A stretch of DNA of 64,000 nucleotides from Afifella pfennigii DSM 17143 (GTDB lineage Bacteria; Pseudomonadota; Alphaproteobacteria; Rhizobiales; Afifellaceae), in NCBI RefSeq assembly GCF_000688515.1, contig NZ_JHZK01000007.1, positions 62,001-126,000 on the forward strand. The letters run 5' to 3'. Position numbers and translations under genes: made by a program. The notes under the pieces are model-generated. The model was not told the origin of the DNA, did no database searches, and worked only from the letters and a program-made list of their open reading frames with translations. Below are positions 8,764-17,861 of this stretch, piece after piece. The first letter of the stretch is position 1; every line of letters starts with the position of its first letter.

Positions 8764-9738
8764 GTGGACGAGCTGGAACTCATCGACCGCTTCTTCCGCC
8801 CGCTCGCCGGCAAGGGCGCGCTCGGCCTCCTCGACGATGCCGGCTTCCTCGCCCCGGCGGCCGGCGAGGATCTCGTCCTCACCAAGGACATGATCGCCGA
8901 GAACGTGCATTTCCTTTCCGGCGATCCGCCGGCCTCGGTGGCGAGGAAGGCGCTGAGGGTCAACCTCTCCGACCTTGCCGCCAAGGGCGCGCGGCCGCTC
9001 GGCTATCTGATGGCGCTGGCGACGAGCGAGGCCTGCGACGAGGCCTGGCTTGAGGATTTCTGCCAAGGGCTGAAGGGCGACCAGGAGCTCTACGGCATCG
9101 ATCTCATCGGCGGCGACACCATCGCCTCGCCGGACCGGGTCACCGTCTCCATCACCGCCATCGGCGCCCTGCCGCGCGGGACGATGGTGCATCGCACCGG
9201 CGGCCGGCCTGGCGACGCGCTCTATCTTTCCGGCGCCATCGGCGGCTCCGGGGCGGGGCTTGCCCTCTTGCAGGGAAGGGCGGGCGAGGGGCTCTCGCAA
9301 ACGGAGCGGGCGCGGCTGATTTCCCGCTACCGCGAACCGCAGCCGCGCGTGGCGCTCGCCGAAGCGGTGCAGCGGCATGCCAGCGCCGCCATCGACATTT
9401 CCGACGGGCTTGCCGGCGACGCCGACAAGCTGGCCGCGGCGAGCGGCGTCAGCGCCGTCATCGACGCCGGCAAGGTGCCGCTCGATCCGGCCGTGGCGGC
9501 GCTTGAGGGCAAGGGCTTTTCGCTGCAGGAGGCGCTGACGGGCGGCGACGATTACGAGATCCTCGCCGCCGTGCCGCGTGCTGGCGAGGATGCCTTCCGA
9601 CAGGCGGCGGCGAGGGCCGGCGTGCCGCTCGCGCGCATCGGCGAGCTTGCCGAGGGCGAGGGCAGGGCGCGCCTGATGAAGGACGGCGCCGAGATGGAGC
9701 TGACGCATCGCGCCTTCGTGCATGGAGGCGCAAAGTGA
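8764..9738 (+). CDS. thiL: thiamine-monophosphate kinase
   Basis: A 324-residue ATP-dependent kinase that makes thiamine diphosphate. Motifs: ELELIDRFF at the start, LVLTKDMIAENVHF, the nucleotide loop NLSDLAAKGARP, GGDTIASPDRVTVS and TGGDDYEI near the C-terminus. A GTG start at 8764, seven bases after nusB, gives the family N-terminus. The stop overlaps the GTG of the following transporter by four bases. The order ribH-nusB-thiL is conserved across many proteobacteria. Confidence 0.94.
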   Translation: MDELELIDRFFRPLAGKGALGLLDDAGFLAPAAGEDLVLTKDMIAENVHFLSGDPPASVARKALRVNLSDLAAKGARPLGYLMALATSEACDEAWLEDFCQGLKGDQELYGIDLIGGDTIASPDRVTVSITAIGALPRGTMVHRTGGRPGDALYLSGAIGGSGAGLALLQGRAGEGLSQTERARLISRYREPQPRVALAEAVQRHASAAIDISDGLAGDADKLAAASGVSAVIDAGKVPLDPAVAALEGKGFSLQEALTGGDDYEILAAVPRAGEDAFRQAAARAGVPLARIGELAEGEGRARLMKDGAEMELTHRAFVHGGAK

Positions 9739-10994
9739 GCTCCGCGGCCGAGACAGCCACGAGCGAGATGGAGGCCGCGGAGGTTGGCGCCGCGCCGCCC
9801 GTCGACGATCGCACCGCCAAGCGCAACGTCTTTGTCCTGGCGAGCGCCCAGGCCATCGCCGGGGCCGGCGCGCCGATCAACTTCGCCATCTCCTCGCTCG
9901 CCGCGCATATGCTGCTCGGCCCCGACAAATCGCTGGCGACGCTGCCCCTGACGACCTTCGTCATCGGCACGGCGGTCGGCACCATGCCGGCGGCGCTCCT
10001 GCAGCGGCGCTTCGGCCGGCGGCTCGGGCTCATCGCGGGCATGCTGGTGGGAGCGGGCGGAGCGCTCATGGAAGCGGTGGCGATGGCGCTGCCTTCCTTC
10101 CTGCTTCTGTGCCTCGGCGCCTTCCTGATGGGTTTTGCCGCCGCCTTCGTGCAGCAATTCCGCTTCGCCGCCGCCGATACGGCAAGCCCCGCCTTCCGCC
10201 CGAAAGCCATCGCGCTGGTTCTGGTCGGCGGCATCTTCGCGGCCATCATCGGTCCGCAGGCGGTCATCCACACCAAGGAAGCCTGGCCGCTGCTGCCCTT
10301 TGCCGCGCCCTATCTCGCTGCCGCGGTGCTGATGCTTATCGCCGCCGTGGTGCTTGCCGGGCTGCACGCGCCGCGTCCGGTCGTGGCGGAGGCGCGGCCC
10401 GCCGGGCGGCCGCTGATGCAGATCGCGCGCCAGCCGCGCTTTCTGGTCGCCGTCGCCTGCGCCATCGTCTCCTACGCGTTGATGAACCTGATGATGACGG
10501 CGGCGCCGCTCGCCATGATCTTCTGCGGCCTGCCGGAGGAGGCGGCCTTCCTAGGCATCCAATGGCATGTCATCGCCATGTTCGCGCCGAGCTTCTTCAC
10601 CGGCACCCTCGTCGCCCGTTTCGGGGCGGAGCGCGTCGTCATCGCCGGTCTCGTCCTTCTCGTCGCCTGCGCCGGCATCGCGCTGATGGGCGTCGACCTC
10701 ATCCATTTCTGGGCGGCGCTCGTCGTTCTCGGTATCGGCTGGAATTTCGGCTTCCTCGGCGCAACCGCGCTGGTGGCCTCCACCTACCGGCCGGAAGAGC
10801 GCGAGCGCGTGCAGGGCCTTAACGACTTCCTCGTTTTCGGCGCGGTGGCGCTCGCCTCGCTTTCCTCCGGGCGCATCCTGGTGGCGGGCGGCTGGCCGGC
10901 GATCGCCTGGACGATGATCCCGTTTGCGGCCATCGCGCTGGTCGGCCTGCTCGCCCTCCTGGCGAATCAGAAAAAGCGGAGCCGGCGCGCCTGA
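9735..10994 (+). CDS. MFS transporter
   Basis: A 419-residue integral membrane protein with about 12 hydrophobic helices in two halves separated by a loop near residues 205-225 (HAPRPVVAEARPAGRP). The first half has the MFS loop pattern QRRFGRRLGL between helices 2 and 3. It starts with GTG overlapping the thiL stop, and so probably shares the rib-nusB-thiL transcript. A substrate cannot be read from the sequence; the setting would allow a vitamin or precursor, but this is only position. The N-terminal 35 residues are polar and cytoplasmic. Confidence 0.85.
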   Translation: MSSAAETATSEMEAAEVGAAPPVDDRTAKRNVFVLASAQAIAGAGAPINFAISSLAAHMLLGPDKSLATLPLTTFVIGTAVGTMPAALLQRRFGRRLGLIAGMLVGAGGALMEAVAMALPSFLLLCLGAFLMGFAAAFVQQFRFAAADTASPAFRPKAIALVLVGGIFAAIIGPQAVIHTKEAWPLLPFAAPYLAAAVLMLIAAVVLAGLHAPRPVVAEARPAGRPLMQIARQPRFLVAVACAIVSYALMNLMMTAAPLAMIFCGLPEEAAFLGIQWHVIAMFAPSFFTGTLVARFGAERVVIAGLVLLVACAGIALMGVDLIHFWAALVVLGIGWNFGFLGATALVASTYRPEERERVQGLNDFLVFGAVALASLSSGRILVAGGWPAIAWTMIPFAAIALVGLLALLANQKKRSRRA

Positions 10995-11151
10995 GACAGT
11001 GTTAACGCTGTCTTTAGGAGGCCTTGACGGGGATGACGCTTTCGTCAATACCCCCGCGCGATAGTGGAGGCTCCCGCGCCGCGCATATGGCGGCGCGCAC
11101 GGGGCCTCGTTTCACGTCCGGCAATCGGCCGGCCCGCCCCCGGGGGAACCT

Positions 11152-13266
<2,115 letters not shown>

Positions 13267-13319
13267 GGACGCTTTTGGGAGATCGGGGCGGCGCGGGCCG
13301 CTCCGGCCTGAGAATCAAG

Positions 13320-13353
13320 AACGCCGGTCGGGGCAACCCGGCCGGCGTTTTCG
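13320..13353 (+). terminator. rho-independent terminator after hppA
   Basis: Stem 13320-13327 with 13342-13349, continued by CGGG/CCCG around a GCAA tetraloop, and a short T-rich tail (TTTTCGTCT). It lies 54 bases after the hppA stop. Confidence 0.8.
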
Positions 13354-13519
13354 TCTGATTTGAGGAGGAAGGCTTCCTTTGCCGGGCTGGAACCAGTTGG
13401 CGGAAGGGCAGCGCTTTAGAGCGGCAAAGCGCGCCACAGGTCAGAGCCGGGCATCGCCGCGGATCGGCAAACTCTCTCGCCAAAGGGCTGCGGTGCACAT
13501 CCTTCGGAGGTTGGAGGCA
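13354..13519. other. non-coding gap between hppA terminator and the iron-type promoter
   Basis: The full gap between hppA and the next gene is about 317 bases. Apart from the hppA terminator on its left and the promoter/operator on its right, the middle part shows no convincing gene: a 64-codon frame at 13379-13573 runs through the promoter and has no ribosome site. No structured RNA was recognised. Confidence 0.5.
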
Positions 13520-13548
13520 TTGACACAAACTCCGCATTCACATTTATT
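13520..13548 (+). promoter_or_regulatory. sigma-70-type promoter of the 13.6-15.5 kb gene trio
   Basis: A perfect -35 (TTGACA, 13520-13525), a 17-base spacer and a -10-like TTTATT (13543-13548; 4 of 6 match). The predicted transcription start near 13555 falls inside the TGA-N9-TCA palindrome at 13548-13562, so a bound repressor would block initiation. Confidence 0.6.
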
Positions 13549-13562
13549 GACTCTAATAGTCA
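13548..13562 (+). promoter_or_regulatory. candidate iron-responsive operator (TGA-N9-TCA, RirA-type)
   Basis: The palindrome TGACT-N5-AGTCA fits the TGA-N9-TCA iron-responsive operator recognised by RirA, the Rrf2-family iron regulator of rhizobia. It overlaps the predicted transcription start. The downstream genes include an iron-dependent hydroxylase of the PiuC family, whose relatives are commonly iron-repressed. The assignment is inference: other regulators also use TGAC palindromes. Confidence 0.5.
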
Positions 13563-13583
13563 GGAATAAATGAGGGATGGTCG

Positions 13584-14414
13584 ATGTCTGCGACGGACAC
13601 AAGAAAGCGCCGCCTGGTAAGAGCCCGTCGGACGCTCGCGCTGGGCACAGCCGCGGCGACCGTCGCTGGCAGCCTAGTTCAAGCTCAGCCGGCCGAGATA
13701 CCATCCATCGGCGCGGATAATCAGGTTCTGCTGGCCCAGACCGCGACGGGCGGCGAGGGGGAAGGCGAAGGTGAGGGAGAGGGCGCGCGCCTCGATCCGA
13801 CGGTCGTGCTCTTGCGCGACCTCGGCTTCATCGAGGGCCATCTGCGCGCCGGCATGGCGCTCTACGAAGCGGGTGACCGGGAGGCGGCCCGCACGCATAT
13901 GGGCCACCCGATCGAGGAGAAGTACGACGCCGTCGCACAGCCGCTGGAAGAGCGCGCGCTGGAACGGCTCCGCTCCGAAATCCTGGCGCTGGCCAAGGCG
14001 AGCGAGGCGGATGCGCCCTTCGCCGAGCTTGAGCCGCTGTTCGCCGCTGTGCGCGCCACCATCGAGGAAGCCCGCGGCCAGACGACGGCGCGGGAGCAGA
14101 TTAAGGGTCTCGCCGAGCTCACCCGTATCGCCGGCGCCGAGTATCAGATTGGCCTGGAAGGCGGCACGGTCTCGAACCTACACGAATACCAGGATGCGTG
14201 GGGCTTCCTGCGCGTCGTGGAGACCGAGGCGCGCCAGATGGCGGAAAGCGACGATCCGGAGATCGCGGAGGCCGGCACGCGCATTCTCGGCCATCTTGCG
14301 GCCACCGACGCGACCTTTGGCGATCTGCAGGGCCAAGGGGATTTCGAGGTGGATCCGAGCCGGCTCTTCGGTGCGGCGGCGCGCATCGACATCGTCGCGC
14401 TGCGGATCGAATGA
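13584..14414 (+). CDS. secreted helical protein of unknown function, first gene of iron-type trio
   Basis: A 276-residue protein with a long basic N-terminus (RKRRLVRARR) and hydrophobic signal-like segment to about residue 35, a Gly-Glu repeat linker (about 57-67), then helical sequence. Histidines recur in short motifs: FIEGHLRAGMALYEAG, ARTHMGHPIEEKYD, NLHEYQDAWGF and LGHLAATD. The part GAEYQIGLEGGTVSNLHEYQD resembles, from memory, the pattern in periplasmic domains fused to FTR1-type iron permeases, but this is not a firm family call. It is followed after 4 bases by a PiuC-like hydroxylase. A periplasmic metal-binding role is plausible; its function is unknown. Confidence 0.7.
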   Translation: MSATDTRKRRLVRARRTLALGTAAATVAGSLVQAQPAEIPSIGADNQVLLAQTATGGEGEGEGEGEGARLDPTVVLLRDLGFIEGHLRAGMALYEAGDREAARTHMGHPIEEKYDAVAQPLEERALERLRSEILALAKASEADAPFAELEPLFAAVRATIEEARGQTTAREQIKGLAELTRIAGAEYQIGLEGGTVSNLHEYQDAWGFLRVVETEARQMAESDDPEIAEAGTRILGHLAATDATFGDLQGQGDFEVDPSRLFGAAARIDIVALRIE

Positions 14415-14418
14415 GCCG

Positions 14419-15081
14419 ATGATGGTCCTGGTGATTGGAGACGTCCTCGCCCGGGAGGAGGTGGCGGCGCTGCGCGAGGCCGCCGAAGACATCCCTTTTG
14501 AGGACGGTCGCGCGACGGCCGGGCGCTATGCGCGCGACGTGAAGTCGAACCTCCAGGCGCGGCCTTGCCGGGATCTCGAGGCGCTTCTCGCCACGGTCCG
14601 CGAGAAACTCCTGGCCAACGAGGTATTCCGCTCCGCGGCGCGGCCCCGAGGTTTCGCACGGATGCTGCTGTCGCGCTACCGAACCGGCATGGAATACGGC
14701 TTCCACATCGACGACGCGATCATGAGCGGCAGCCGGACCGACCTTTCCTTCACTCTGCCGCTTTCGGACATCGCCGAGTACGAGGGCGGGGGGCTGGTGA
14801 TCGCCGACGGCGTGGAGGATCGGGTCTTTCGCCCCGGCGCCGGCGATATGATTCTCTACCCGACGAGCGCCTTGCACCGGGTGGAGCCCGTCTCCTCGGG
14901 CGAGCGCCTTGCCGTGGTGGGTTGGATCACGAGCTGGGTGCGCGACCCGGCCCGGCGCGAGATCCTGCACGACCTCGACGCGGCCGCGCGCGGCATCTTC
15001 GAATACATCGGCAAGAGTGCCGATTTCGACCGACTTCTCAAGGCCAAGAGCAACCTGGAACGGCTCTGGGCCGGCGACTGA
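14419..15081 (+). CDS. PKHD-type Fe(II)/2-oxoglutarate hydroxylase, PiuC/YbiX-like
   Basis: A 220-residue cytosolic dioxygenase. The jelly-roll facial triad is visible: HxD in YGFHIDDAIM (about residues 95-104) and the distal histidine in ALHRVEPVSSGERLAVVGW, with the arginine that binds 2-oxoglutarate. The C-terminal WITSWVRDPARREILHDLDAAA is typical of PiuC/YbiX. Members are usually iron-regulated and often sit beside siderophore receptors; here no receptor is adjacent, and the neighbours are two secreted proteins behind a TGA-N9-TCA operator. The substrate is unknown. Two consecutive ATGs (14419, 14422) are possible starts. Confidence 0.88.
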   Translation: MMVLVIGDVLAREEVAALREAAEDIPFEDGRATAGRYARDVKSNLQARPCRDLEALLATVREKLLANEVFRSAARPRGFARMLLSRYRTGMEYGFHIDDAIMSGSRTDLSFTLPLSDIAEYEGGGLVIADGVEDRVFRPGAGDMILYPTSALHRVEPVSSGERLAVVGWITSWVRDPARREILHDLDAAARGIFEYIGKSADFDRLLKAKSNLERLWAGD

Positions 15082-15108
15082 TTCTGTATGATGAAAAGGA
15101 GAACTGTC

Positions 15109-15495
15109 ATGCGCTTTGGGACCACGCTCGCTGCCGGGGCAGTCTTCGCGCTCCTCGCGACCGCCTCTTCGATCGCCGCGGAGGACAAGGTCGAACACTA
15201 CGCGGCCGTGCCCTCGGAGACGATCGAAGAGGCGGTTGACAACTTCGTCGAATACAATGCGAAGGTCCGGGACGTCCTTTCCAGAGACCCGCTGGCCGTC
15301 GCGGACATGGAGGAAATCCACGAATACACCTATACGATCGAGCTGGCGCTGGCGAAGATCAACGAGGAATTCGGCGCGCTTGCTGCAACGCTGGAGACGC
15401 TGCACCTCGCCTCGGAGGCGTATAACGAGGAAGAGGTGCGCGGCGTGGCGGAGGTGTATTTCGAGACCGCCGACGCGTTGGACAAAGGACGATAG
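15109..15495 (+). CDS. small secreted protein, DUF6746-like, third gene of the trio
   Basis: A 128-residue protein with a signal peptide (MRFGTTLAAG through IAAED) and a helical mature part containing ETIEEAVDNFVEYNAKV, the block IHEYTYTIELALAKINEEF and LETLHLASEAYNEEEV. This pattern matches the DUF6746 family as remembered; its function is unknown. The start at 15109 is chosen over 15088 because a strong AAAAGGAG ribosome site lies between them. Like the first gene of the trio it carries spaced histidines in helices (EHY, IHEY, LHL), suggesting metal or haem contact. It is co-oriented 27 bases after the hydroxylase. Confidence 0.72.
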   Translation: MRFGTTLAAGAVFALLATASSIAAEDKVEHYAAVPSETIEEAVDNFVEYNAKVRDVLSRDPLAVADMEEIHEYTYTIELALAKINEEFGALAATLETLHLASEAYNEEEVRGVAEVYFETADALDKGR

Positions 15496-15610
15496 CGGGT
15501 TTGCCGAGACGCGCGGTATCGGGATGCGGCCCGCCGCGGTGGCAGTGCGAACCGACAATTTGGTAGGCGAAATCCGCTATTGAAGCGGGCGGCCTGCCGC
15601 CGTGTTAGCG

Positions 15611-15643
15611 CGCCGGGCGATACCAATCGGCCGGCGTTTTTGT
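15611..15643 (+). terminator. terminator after the iron-type trio
   Basis: Stem CGCCGG (15611-15616) with CCGGCG (15631-15636), a 14-base loop, and five T at 15637-15641. It separates the trio from the oppositely oriented tRNA-Asn. Confidence 0.65.
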
Positions 15644-15659
15644 TCGATTTTGAGAGAGG

Positions 15660-15735
15660 TGGCTCCCCGGGCCGGACTCGAACCAGCGACCCAGCGGTTA
15701 ACAGCCGCTTGCTCTACCAACTGAGCTACCGGGGA
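15660..15735 (-). tRNA. tRNA-Asn (GTT)
   Basis: On the minus strand a 76-base cloverleaf: 7-bp acceptor stem (TCCCCGG with CCGGGGA), D arm TAGCTCAGTTGGTAGAGCA, anticodon loop CTGTTAA with anticodon GTT, T loop GGTTCGAGTCC, and an encoded CCA (complement of 15660-15662). The short frames covering it on either strand are tRNA shadows. Confidence 0.95.
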
Positions 15736-15825
15736 ATTGGGTCGCGATATAGCAAACCCGGCGGGCATTGCAAGCGCGTCGTGTCATCCCATCTTTGCGC
15801 GATGGGCAAGGAAGAGAAGGACGCC

Positions 15826-16191
15826 ATGCAGCCAGGCAACGACGAGCGCAGGCAGACCGGCCTGCACCTGTTCGGACGCTCCGTGCCGCTGCCGCAGAGC
15901 CGGCTTTTCCGCATGGGTCTCGGCATCGCCCTCATCTTCGGCGGATTCGTCGGCTTTCTGCCCGTCGCCGGCTTCTGGATGCTGCCGCTCGGCCTCATCA
16001 TCCTGTCCATCGACATGCCCGTCGTGCGGCGCTGGCGGCGGCGCCTGGCCGTCTGGTTCCACAGCCGCTACCCCGACATCGCCAGGAAGCTCGACGGGGC
16101 GACACCGAAGGTCGGCGCGCGCCCCGTGCCGGCCCGCGCCGCCCGCCCGCGCAGCGAGGCGGCCTTGCGCAAAGGGCGCGATTCGTCATAA
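15826..16191 (+). CDS. small inner-membrane protein of unknown function
   Basis: A 121-residue protein. The centre (about residues 26-65) holds two closely spaced hydrophobic segments, LGIALIFGGFVGFLP and FWMLPLGLIILSID, flanked by basic residues (VRRWRRRLAVW), then a basic, disordered C-terminal tail. The pattern suggests a two-helix hairpin in the inner membrane with both ends in the cytoplasm. The start at 15826 is supported by GAGAAGGA eight bases upstream; 15802 is an alternative. The open frame extends back through the tRNA to 15580, which is not credible as protein. No function can be assigned. Confidence 0.65.
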   Translation: MQPGNDERRQTGLHLFGRSVPLPQSRLFRMGLGIALIFGGFVGFLPVAGFWMLPLGLIILSIDMPVVRRWRRRLAVWFHSRYPDIARKLDGATPKVGARPVPARAARPRSEAALRKGRDSS

Positions 16192-16202
16192 TTCCAAAAT
16201 TA

Positions 16203-16392
16203 GCTCCGGTTCCCGGGATGGCGCAAAGCGCCTGGGGTTCAAAAGGGAATGCGGTCGGGACGACCCAATCAGGGGTCCTGAAGCCGCAGCTGCCCCCGCA
16301 ACTGTGCGCGGCGAGCCCACCTGCAAGACGCCACCGGCAACGGGAAGGCGCGGGATGGGCGGTGACCCGCAAGCCAGGAGACCTGCCGGAGC
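16203..16392 (+). ncRNA. cobalamin (B12) riboswitch
   Basis: The leader carries the conserved elements of the class: an AAAAGGGAAT-GCGGT segment at about 16240, GAAGCCGCAGCTGCCCCCGC at 16279, GCGAGCCCACCTGCAAG, and the B12 box GCCAGGAGACCTGCCGG ending at about 16389. The enclosing P1 stem is 16203-16209 with 16386-16392. It precedes the cobalt transport genes cbtBA and the cob operon, so adenosylcobalamin should repress them. A hairpin at 16406-16422 with GGAGG in its loop sits between the aptamer and the cbtB ribosome site (AAGGAG, 16423-16428), suggesting control of translation initiation. Confidence 0.93.
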
Positions 16393-16433
16393 CGGCAACT
16401 CAAACGCCGTCGGAGGGACGGCAAGGAGATATC

Positions 16434-16616
16434 ATGCAGGTTTCCCATCACGCTCATGCCGGCGACGCCGGCGCCACGCGCGCCGCACTCGTCCCGGCGC
16501 TCGCCGCCCTGATGCTCGGCGCGCTCATCGTCGCCACGGCAGGCTTTGCCGGTGCGGACGTGTTGCACAATTCCACGCACGACACGCGCCACGCCTTCGC
16601 GCTTCCCTGCCACTGA
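16434..16616 (+). CDS. cbtB: cobalt transporter subunit CbtB
   Basis: A 60-residue protein with one hydrophobic helix (about residues 17-40) and a histidine-rich C-terminus HNSTHDTRHAFALPCH, which is the CbtB signature. CbtB works with the membrane protein CbtA, which follows after 7 bases, in B12-regulated cobalt uptake. The N-terminus also has HHAH, a probable metal site. The start is set by AAGGAG five bases upstream, directly behind the cobalamin riboswitch. Confidence 0.93.
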   Translation: MQVSHHAHAGDAGATRAALVPALAALMLGALIVATAGFAGADVLHNSTHDTRHAFALPCH

Positions 16617-16623
16617 GGCTTCG

Positions 16624-17325
16624 ATGTTTCGCAATATCGTTCTGAGCGCGGCCGCGGCCGGGCTCGTCGCGGGGCTCGTGGCCGCGCTCTTCCAGCATTT
16701 CGTCACGACGCCGCTCATCCTTGAAGCGGAGACCTACGAGATGGCCGCGCTGGGAACGCCGGCGCCGGGCGAGGAGGGTCTTTCGGTCACCGCCTCCACG
16801 CATGGCGACGGCGCGGCCTGGGCGCCGCATGACGGGCTGGAGCGCACGCTTTATACGACCGGGGCTTCCATCGTGATGGGCCTTGGCTATGCGCTCCTGC
16901 TTCTGGGCGCGATGGTGGCCCTCGGCCGCAAGATCGACGCCCATAGGGGGCTTCTGTGGGGGCTCGGCGCCTTCGCCGCCACCTCGCTGGCGCCCGCCCT
17001 CGGCCTGCCGCCGGAGCTTCCCGGCAGCGCCGCGGCCGAGCTCGGCCTGCGCCAGACCTGGTGGATCGCCACCGCGCTCGCCACGGCCATCGGCCTTGCG
17101 GCGATGTTCCTGTCGCAGAACTGGGCGGTGCGGATCGTCGGTCTCGCCATCCTCCTGGTGCCGCATGTCGTCGGGGCGCCGCCTCCGCCGGCGCCGGCGA
17201 GCGGTGTGCCGGCCGAGATCGCCGGGCATTTCGCCGCCGCCTCGCTGGTGCTTGCCGGCATCACCTGGTCGCTGATCGGGCTTGTCGGCGGGGCGAGCTA
17301 TCGGCGTCTTGCCGAAAGGCCATGA
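16624..17325 (+). CDS. cbtA: cobalt transporter subunit CbtA
   Basis: A 233-residue membrane protein with five to six hydrophobic segments: one at the N-terminus (about residues 5-30), a periplasmic region rich in Glu/His (LILEAETYE, STHGDG), then helices near 80-105, 115-135, 150-170, 175-190 and 205-225. This matches CbtA, predicted from B12-riboswitch regulons to transport cobalt. It ends overlapping the cobU start (ATGA). With cbtB it supplies the metal that the CobN chelatase inserts. Confidence 0.92.
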   Translation: MFRNIVLSAAAAGLVAGLVAALFQHFVTTPLILEAETYEMAALGTPAPGEEGLSVTASTHGDGAAWAPHDGLERTLYTTGASIVMGLGYALLLLGAMVALGRKIDAHRGLLWGLGAFAATSLAPALGLPPELPGSAAAELGLRQTWWIATALATAIGLAAMFLSQNWAVRIVGLAILLVPHVVGAPPPPAPASGVPAEIAGHFAAASLVLAGITWSLIGLVGGASYRRLAERP

Positions 17326-17861
17326 GCGGCGGCGCCACGCTGATCCTCGGCGGGGCCCGTTCCGGCAAGAGCCGCTATGCGGAGAAGCTGGCAACGGCAA
17401 GCGGGCTGCGGCCCGTCTACCTCGCCACCTACCGGCCGATGCAGGACGCGCCGGACAAGGAGATGGAGGCGCGGATTGCCGCGCACCGGGCGCGCCGGGG
17501 GTCTTCCTGGCGCAACCTTGAGGTTCCCGTGGCGCTGGCTGAGGCCATCCGCGATGAAAGCGATAAGGAGAGCATTCTCCTTATCGACTGCCTGACCCTT
17601 TGGCTCACCAACATCCTGCTTGCCGACAAAGAGCCGGAAGAAGCGAGCGAAGCGCTCGTCGCCGCGCTCCGTGAGGCGAGGGGGGAGGTGGTGCTCGTCG
17701 CCAACGAGGTCGGGCTCGGCATCGTGCCGGAGAACGCGCTCGCGCGCCGTTTTCGCGATGCGCAAGGCCGGCTCAACCAACAGATCGCGGCCATGGCGGA
17801 AACCGTCGTCTTCCTCGCGGCGGGCCTGCCGATGGCCCTGAAAGGAAAGCTACCCGCATGA
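17322..17861 (+). CDS. cobU: adenosylcobinamide kinase / adenosylcobinamide-phosphate guanylyltransferase
   Basis: A 179-residue bifunctional enzyme (CobP in Pseudomonas nomenclature) that phosphorylates adenosylcobinamide and adds GMP during nucleotide-loop assembly. The P-loop GGARSGKSRYAE is at residues 10-21, followed by YLATYRPMQD, HRARRG, LLIDCLTLWLTN and VANEVGLGIVPE, all family motifs. It overlaps cbtA at its start and cobW at its end by four bases each. The distant CobN step upstream in the pathway is encoded next to it. Confidence 0.94.
   Translation: MSGGATLILGGARSGKSRYAEKLATASGLRPVYLATYRPMQDAPDKEMEARIAAHRARRGSSWRNLEVPVALAEAIRDESDKESILLIDCLTLWLTNILLADKEPEEASEALVAALREARGEVVLVANEVGLGIVPENALARRFRDAQGRLNQQIAAMAETVVFLAAGLPMALKGKLPA

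Noticed and set aside
13379-13573. 64-codon plus-strand frame after hppA
   Set aside because: It runs through a promoter and operator, has no ribosome site and no similarity pattern.
15580-15800. Frame reading GGSPGRTRTSDPAVNSRLLYQLSYRG upstream of the small membrane protein
   Set aside because: It is the antisense translation of the tRNA-Asn gene; the real gene starts near 15826.
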